The notes below the pieces were generated by a model. That model did not search any database and was not told the origin of the DNA. It worked only from the letters and a program-made list of their open reading frames with translations. A stretch of DNA of 64,000 nucleotides from Pontibacter deserti (lineage in GTDB: Bacteria; Bacteroidota; Bacteroidia; Cytophagales; Hymenobacteraceae): positions 496,001 through 560,000 of the forward strand of contig NZ_JALPRS010000002.1 of NCBI RefSeq assembly GCF_023630255.1, written 5' to 3'. Position numbers and translations under genes: made by a program. Shown one piece after another: positions 59,454 through 64,000 of the stretch; within the stretch, counting starts at the first letter, position 1; every line of letters starts with the position of its first letter.

Positions 59454-60632
59454 ATGAAAAGAACCTTTACCACATCGATTATTTTTTCTGTAATCTGCTA
59501 CCTGCTTATAAGCCAGCCGGCTGTTGCACAGGAAAGTTCAACCCAAACTATAAAACCATCGGATTGTATACAGGCCACGGAAGGGAACAAATACAAATTC
59601 TTTTTCCAAACAGATTATAAGCTAACTGATCCTGAATGCGCTTCTATTTATAGAGAATCCTCCTTTGATGTTTCTGAAGTGGTATTTAGTGGTCCATTTA
59701 AAGACTACAGAGTAGATGGTTTATTATTAGTAGAAGGAGCCTACAAGAATGGCTATTTAGATAGTATGCATTTAATTAAGTACTTAAATGGCAATACATG
59801 GCAAAGAGGTAACTATAAGGATGGTATAATGGTTGGATCCTGGGAATACTTTTTTCCTGATGGTAAACCAATGTATACCATCAGGATTAATGGTGATAAG
59901 GTTTGTTTAGACCAAGTATGGAATCAGGATGGAAAACTTACGGTTGTAAACGGAAACGGAAAAGCTACTATTTATCAGTATAAGAACAATTCTGAAAACA
60001 ATGATGCTGGTTCATATTGGAGAGGTGAGGTTAAGAATGGGTTGCTACAAGGGAGCTGGAAGCAGTATATTAAAGGCCAAGCTACTAGTGTAGAAGAAAT
60101 CTATAGAAACGGTAAGTTTGTAAAAGGATATGATTCTGGAGAGTTTTTTAATATCGCTAATTTCTTTTCGTTAGGTCAGGAACAATCTTTTGTTTTTGCA
60201 GAAGCATTCAGGATATCTGATTGTGGTCCTAATTCAGCAGGCAATACACCTCCTTTGTATCCTCGTGGAGAAGAAACACTTAGAAAAGACATTTTAAATA
60301 ACGTGGGAAAACCACTTGTAGGAGGGAAAGTAATTATTTCTTTTGAAGTAGGAGAGGACGGGCAATTGTCTGAATTTAGCTATGAAACAAAAGTTGGAGT
60401 AGAAAATTTAGTTAAAAAAGCTATAATTAAATTAGGTCCTTGGCATCCGGCGAAACTTTCAAATAAAGTTATTGCACAAAAGGTAACCCTTGCACTTGAA
60501 TTGAGTGGGAGTAGTCCCAGTGAGGGTGGGTTCAAAACTCAAATGCAAATGAATCAGAATCCACATAATATTATGAATGATCCTGAAACTAAAATAACAT
60601 TGAACCCGCCAACCTATAAGGCAAAAGACTAA
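59454..60632 (+). CDS. Secreted MORN-repeat protein with TonB-C-like domain, copy 1
   Basis: 392 residues. Signal peptide about 1-25 (AVAQ). The middle (~70-245) holds MORN-variant/YwqK-like repeats: YRVDGLLLVEGAYKNGYLD, GNTWQRGNYKDGIMVGSWEYFFPDGKPM, YWRGEVKNGLLQGSWKQY. After a proline-rich PLYPRGEETLRKDI joint, residues ~285-345 look like a TonB C-terminal domain (GKVIISFEVGEDGQLSEFSY, VKKAIIKLGPWHPAK). There is no N-terminal membrane anchor, so this would be an unanchored secreted TonB-C module. It is about half identical to the next gene by eye, indicating tandem duplication. Function unknown. Confidence 0.75.
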   Translation: MKRTFTTSIIFSVICYLLISQPAVAQESSTQTIKPSDCIQATEGNKYKFFFQTDYKLTDPECASIYRESSFDVSEVVFSGPFKDYRVDGLLLVEGAYKNGYLDSMHLIKYLNGNTWQRGNYKDGIMVGSWEYFFPDGKPMYTIRINGDKVCLDQVWNQDGKLTVVNGNGKATIYQYKNNSENNDAGSYWRGEVKNGLLQGSWKQYIKGQATSVEEIYRNGKFVKGYDSGEFFNIANFFSLGQEQSFVFAEAFRISDCGPNSAGNTPPLYPRGEETLRKDILNNVGKPLVGGKVIISFEVGEDGQLSEFSYETKVGVENLVKKAIIKLGPWHPAKLSNKVIAQKVTLALELSGSSPSEGGFKTQMQMNQNPHNIMNDPETKITLNPPTYKAKD

Positions 60633-60680
60633 CAAAATTTGCTTTTAAAACAGTAGTTGAACTCACTTTACCAAACCACT

Positions 60681-61886
60681 ATGAACACACCTCTACTCAA
60701 ACTTATCGGAATATTAACACTATGCTGGCTGCTAATTGGGCCTATGGCAAGTGCCAAGGTAACTTCTGCTACCGATACAATACCTCCTGCGCTGGCTGAT
60801 TGTATAAAACCCTTGGGCGGGGACAAGTATAAGTTCTATTTCCGGACTGATTATAACCTGACGTCACCAGCGTGTGCTTCTTTTTATCGTGAGTCTGTTT
60901 TTGATAAAGACAAAATGATATTTTATGGCCCTTTTAAAGACTATAGATCAGATGGCGTTGTAATAACAGAGTCTGCTTACAATGATGGTCAATTAGATGG
61001 TCCTTTTGTAACCCGTTATATGAGCGGTACGCTTTGGCAAAGAGGTACTTATAAAGACGGGCAAATGGTAGGAACTTGGGAGTACTTTTATCCAAATGGT
61101 AATCCGATGTATACGTTTGAAGTGAAAGGTGATAAGGTTCTGTTACAAAAAGTATGGGACCTAGATGGCACAGTGCTGATTGAAAATGGAAATGGTAAGG
61201 CAAAGATTTATAACTATAACAGCAGAGATACTTTTAATGAGAATTTGGTGTATTGGAAAGGTAAGGTAGTAGATGGGTTGATGCAGGGTAAATGGATAAT
61301 GTATTCTAATGATAAGTCTCTTAGGGTAGAACAGATCTATAAGAATGGAAAGTTTGTGAAAGGTTACGATCAGGGTAGAAGGTATGATACAGTGAACTAC
61401 TTGTATCTGGGGCAGGAGCAGAATGTATTAAATGCAATAGCTTTACAAGCTGCTATTTGTGAAGATAATCCTGATAATAACCTTCTGCCAATGTATCCTA
61501 AGGGCAATACGCAGTTAAAGAAAGATTTATATAAGCATACCGACAAAAACTTACGAGGAGATATAAAATCAGGAAAGGTGAAAGTCTCTTTTGATGTGGA
61601 TGCTGAAGGGAAACTAAGTCAGTTTGAGATACACAGTAAAACCGGGATAGAAACTCTTTTAATAGAAGCTTTAAAAGATTTAGGTCCCTGGTTACCGGCT
61701 ACAAAGGCCTACAAACCGGTAGCTCAAAGATTTACATATTCCTTCGATTATCGAACAATATGGGATAGGGCGCGCGCTAAAAAGTCTAAAGTCGAACCGT
61801 GGCCACATCGGGTCCCAGTGCAACAAGAGGGAGATATCTTTGGCAGACCAGTACGGCCCCCTAAGACTAATGCATATGGAATGTAG
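60681..61886 (+). CDS. Secreted MORN-repeat protein with TonB-C-like domain, copy 2
   Basis: 401 residues from ATG 60681 (an upstream TTG at 60657 is rejected since the ATG gives a standard signal peptide, MASAK). Same architecture as copy 1: FYGPFKDYRSDGVVITESAYNDGQLDG, GTLWQRGTYKDGQMVGTWEYFYPNGNPMYTF, YWKGKVVDGLMQGKWIMYS, then GKVKVSFDVDAEGKLSQFEI and ALKDLGPWLPAT as the TonB-C-like part. A short basic tail (RARAKKSKVEPW) is unique to this copy. The gene converges on the minus-strand barrel genes across a terminator. Confidence 0.75.
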   Translation: MNTPLLKLIGILTLCWLLIGPMASAKVTSATDTIPPALADCIKPLGGDKYKFYFRTDYNLTSPACASFYRESVFDKDKMIFYGPFKDYRSDGVVITESAYNDGQLDGPFVTRYMSGTLWQRGTYKDGQMVGTWEYFYPNGNPMYTFEVKGDKVLLQKVWDLDGTVLIENGNGKAKIYNYNSRDTFNENLVYWKGKVVDGLMQGKWIMYSNDKSLRVEQIYKNGKFVKGYDQGRRYDTVNYLYLGQEQNVLNAIALQAAICEDNPDNNLLPMYPKGNTQLKKDLYKHTDKNLRGDIKSGKVKVSFDVDAEGKLSQFEIHSKTGIETLLIEALKDLGPWLPATKAYKPVAQRFTYSFDYRTIWDRARAKKSKVEPWPHRVPVQQEGDIFGRPVRPPKTNAYGM

Positions 61887-61908
61887 AGTTACATATAGTA
61901 GTTAAGAT

Positions 61909-61945
61909 AAAAGCCCCGCTGAAACCAGCGGGGCTTTTGTTTTAT
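61909..61945. terminator. Terminator between the MORN/TonB-C and barrel genes
   Basis: AAAAGCCCCGCT (61909-61920) and AGCGGGGCTTTT (61927-61938), 12-bp perfect stem with loop GAAACC, then GTTTTA. Works in both directions. The stem core and loop are identical to the hairpin at 63494-63525. Confidence 0.85.
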
Positions 61946-61962
61946 GATTGCTTTAGTATACT

Positions 61963-62700
61963 TTAAAAGTAAATACCTGCACCTATGGTTGTTCTTGTTA
62001 AGTTAAAATCAGCACTTATATCAGCTTCGGTATCTTCCTGCTTAGTGTAGGTTACAGCGTTTAGCTTAAGTTCTATTCCAACTTTTGGTACCGGGAAAAA
62101 TACGATACCTGGAGCTACATTACCGTACGTGCTATTTTGTTTCGTCTCTGGGTGTAGAGGGTCGTTACCGGTATAATAACTACCATCAGCGTTTAAGATG
62201 ATTTTTCCATTCTGATCTCTGTAATAAGTTGAACCGAGGAAGGGTGGGATGCCGCCATTATTCGTTGGGAAACCTGCGGCCTGCTGTTTTACATCGACTT
62301 TATACCTGGTGGTGTTAATGCCAGCATTTCCTTCTATAAAAAAAGCAAACTTATTACTTACCGGTTGATAAAAACGCACCATAGCGCCCAAGCCCCATGT
62401 AGTAGTCTTTTCGTTTACCTGTGTTTGAGAAGGGTAAGTATAGCTGTTAGTTGGAGCAGTCTTTATTTCTCCGGTCTGGGTTTTAGAAATTTCAAATTGA
62501 CTTTGAATACCGATCATCCAGTTACTGCTCACAAAATAACCAACAGAAGGATTGATATTGAAGCCGGAGCTTTTAATATCTGCTTCTTTTTTATAGTTGC
62601 CACCCATGGTAGCTCCTGTGTAAACAGAGCCGGATTGCAATTGAGCGAAGGCGCCACCCGATGTTATACAAAAGCAAATTAGAAGTATAGTTTTTCTCAT
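61963..62700 (-). CDS. Outer-membrane beta-barrel protein, paralogue A
   Basis: 245 residues. Signal peptide about 1-19 (AFAQ). Barrel pattern throughout: SVYTGATMGGNYKKEAD, FNINPSVGYFVSSNWMIGIQSQFEIS, WGLGAMVRFYQPVSNKFAFFIEGNAGINTTRY, VGIELKLNAVTYTKQ, ending TTIGAGIYF with terminal Phe, the outer-membrane barrel sorting signal. Closely related to the next gene upstream (paralogue B), with the same PVxNKFxFFIEGxAG and FGLELKxNA segments. Function unknown; porin-like Bacteroidota family. Confidence 0.8.
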   Translation of the reverse strand: MRKTILLICFCITSGGAFAQLQSGSVYTGATMGGNYKKEADIKSSGFNINPSVGYFVSSNWMIGIQSQFEISKTQTGEIKTAPTNSYTYPSQTQVNEKTTTWGLGAMVRFYQPVSNKFAFFIEGNAGINTTRYKVDVKQQAAGFPTNNGGIPPFLGSTYYRDQNGKIILNADGSYYTGNDPLHPETKQNSTYGNVAPGIVFFPVPKVGIELKLNAVTYTKQEDTEADISADFNLTRTTIGAGIYF

Positions 62701-62755
62701 AAGTATGTTTTAGTGAGCTATGGTTTATTAGATTTAGCTGGAGCTTGATTCTGAA

Positions 62756-63442
62756 TTAAAAATAGAAACTTGCTCCTATAGTTGAACCCTCTAGGCATAG
62801 ATCTGCTTCAAACTCACGGTCTTCAGTTTCCCCACCTGGCAGTCTGCTGTCTTTTAATCCATGGTTGTATTGCAGTGCATTCATTTTCAGTTCTAAGCCA
62901 AAACGTGGCTTTATGAAATACATCAAACCTGGAGATACATATGCCTGCAGAGCTGTAGTGTAACTTTCTATATCGCTTTGTCCTGAGCTTACACCAGTAT
63001 TGCGTTGACGGTTTCCACCTACTCCAACCCATAGATATCCATTGCTTGCATCAGAAGTTGCATGTATGTAACCGGCTTGCGCTTCAGCGAAAATAAAAAG
63101 TTTATTATGGACAGGATAAAAGTAGCGTACTTGAGGTCCGAGATACCATGACTGCTGGCTAGATTTTATTTCTCGGCTATAAGACCCAGTACCTGTACCT
63201 ACTTGTACAGACTCTGATTTACTGACAGCCCTGCTATGTTCTACAAACAAACCTATAGACCATCTTTCATTAAGTAAATAATTGATAGCTGGGCTAACTT
63301 CAAATGTTTTGGTAGTGTTGCCATCTCCTTTTTTTACTGAAGCTCCGATGCCAACAGTTGCATAAAAAGATTTTGACTGATCCTGAGCGGATGCTTGAAC
63401 TATAATAAATGCAGTGCAGGCTAAAAGTATAAGTCGTTTCAT
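62756..63442 (-). CDS. Outer-membrane beta-barrel protein, paralogue B
   Basis: 228 residues. Signal peptide about 1-20 (ASAQ). Matches paralogue A in order of strands: KSFYATVGIGASVKKGDGN, FEVSPAINYLLNERWSIGLFVE, WYLGPQVRYFYPVHNKLFIFAEAQAGYIHAT, FGLELKMNALQYNHG, ending STIGASFYF. First gene of the minus-strand pair; the gap to paralogue A is 55 bases, so they are probably co-transcribed. Related tandem genes of unknown function. Confidence 0.8.
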   Translation of the reverse strand: MKRLILLACTAFIIVQASAQDQSKSFYATVGIGASVKKGDGNTTKTFEVSPAINYLLNERWSIGLFVEHSRAVSKSESVQVGTGTGSYSREIKSSQQSWYLGPQVRYFYPVHNKLFIFAEAQAGYIHATSDASNGYLWVGVGGNRQRNTGVSSGQSDIESYTTALQAYVSPGLMYFIKPRFGLELKMNALQYNHGLKDSRLPGGETEDREFEADLCLEGSTIGASFYF

Positions 63443-63493
63443 AGATTAATTTATATTATATAAATGCTATATACTATAAATTATGCATAAATC

Positions 63494-63525
63494 AAAAAGC
63501 CCCGCTGAAACCAGCGGGGCTTTTT
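63494..63525. terminator. Terminator after dnaK, copy of the 61909 hairpin
   Basis: AAAAAGCCCCGCT (63494-63506) and AGCGGGGCTTTTT (63513-63525), 13-bp perfect stem with loop GAAACC. For dnaK it lies 24 bases after the stop codon on the minus strand, with a T run from the left-arm A's. Same core and loop as at 61909-61938. Confidence 0.85.
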
Positions 63526-63549
63526 GATTTATAGTTGCGTATTCGGTTC

Positions 63550-64000
63550 TTACTTGTTACCGTCTACTTCTTCGTAATCTACGTCGGTTACGCCGCCGTC
63601 AGCTGCTGCGCCTTGCGGACCACCTTGCTGGCCATTACCGCCGGCTTGTGCACCTGCAGCGCCTTCTTGTCCGGCACCGGCTGCGTACATCTCCTGCGAT
63701 GCAGCACTCCAGGCATTGTTCAGACCTTCCAATGCAGCATCAATTCCAGCAATGTCTTTCGCTCCGTGCGCTGTTCTTAGCTTACCTAAAGCATCTTCAA
63801 TCGCAGACTTGTTACCAGCAGATAACTTATCGCCATATTCTTTCAGTTGCTTTTCGGTCTGGAAGATCATAGAGTCGGCTGCGTTCAGCTTTTCAATTTC
63901 TTCCTTCGCTTTCTTATCAGCTTCAGCGTTGGCTTCAGCTTCCTGGCGCATTCTTTCGATTTCCTGCTCGCTCAGACCAGAAGAAGCCTCGATACGGATC
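63550..64000 (-). CDS. dnaK: Molecular chaperone DnaK, C-terminal part (5' end outside the window)
   Basis: 150 residues visible, running off the right edge. It begins with [17 protein letters not shown], the end of the DnaK substrate-binding beta domain, continues through the helical lid ([33 protein letters not shown]), and closes with a Gly/Gln/Ala-rich linker and the conserved DVDYEEVD tail used for co-chaperone interaction; here the extreme end reads DYEEVDGNK. DnaK is the Hsp70 chaperone of the cytosol. The nucleotide-binding domain is not in this window. Confidence 0.95.
   Translation of the reverse strand, partial: IRIEASSGLSEQEIERMRQEAEANAEADKKAKEEIEKLNAADSMIFQTEKQLKEYGDKLSAGNKSAIEDALGKLRTAHGAKDIAGIDAALEGLNNAWSAASQEMYAAGAGQEGAAGAQAGGNGQQGGPQGAAADGGVTDVDYEEVDGNK

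Noticed and set aside
1..64000. CRISPR arrays, rRNA operons, transposases, prophage genes, riboswitches
   Set aside because: None of the required repeats, conserved RNA segments or protein signatures was seen on either strand.

Overview
The window is chromosomal DNA of a Bacteroidota bacterium, most likely order Cytophagales, family Hymenobacteraceae (Pontibacter-like; the genus is an inference from overall protein character and was not tested). Support: SusC/SusD pairs, type IX secretion genes (porQ and a PorE-like OmpA protein), DUF2911 and DUF6702 proteins, a group II ilvE, many C-terminal-Phe outer-membrane barrels, weak Shine-Dalgarno sites, and promoters of the Bacteroidota form TAnnTTTG. 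No phage, integrase, transposase, CRISPR array or rRNA was seen.

Layout. 1-2.6 kb: tail of rseP, a LysM protein and a DUF6702 protein, converging on a DUF4184 membrane protein. 2.6-10 kb: PorE-like protein (minus), then lon, porQ and hslU (plus), an envelope and proteostasis block. 10-16 kb: single genes (SDR, acs, LRR-type lipoprotein, RidA, NUDIX) and a long intergenic repeat block. 16.3-24 kb: a tight run plsC-gatC-TPR membrane protein-ABC ATPase-PduO-type adenosyltransferase-ilvE, then prfB with its programmed +1 frameshift. 24.5-36.5 kb: two nutrient-uptake loci, a four-gene SusC/SusD/Ig-like lipoprotein/lipid-binding lipoprotein operon and a two-gene SusC/SusD operon, with a small secreted protein between them. 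36.6-47.7 kb: rnhB, a CHASE3 histidine kinase with a single-domain response regulator, and metabolic or envelope genes on the minus strand (methyltransferase, DUF2911, ABC exporter, sodium:solute symporter, MBL hydrolase, barrels). 47.8-52.1 kb: M61 peptidase, a second inverted copy of the repeat block, then methyltransferase, CinA and ThpR. 52.2-58.2 kb: two PAP2 phosphatases flanking tRNA-Leu(CAG), a small membrane protein, a TPR/HExxH protein and a histidine phosphatase. 58.2-64 kb: RDD protein, ogt, two tandem MORN/TonB-C-like secreted proteins, two tandem barrel proteins, and the 3' part of dnaK.

Most of the window is housekeeping and envelope biology. The best leads are the ~0.5 kb mosaic repeat block present twice in inverted orientation 34 kb apart; a strikingly frequent AGTATA/ACTATA word family throughout coding and non-coding DNA; the secreted MORN/TonB-C tandem pair next to paralogous barrels bounded by near-identical hairpins; the orphan ABC ATPase beside a 1014-residue polytopic TPR protein; and the four-gene SusCD operon whose order matches a known oligopeptide transporter.
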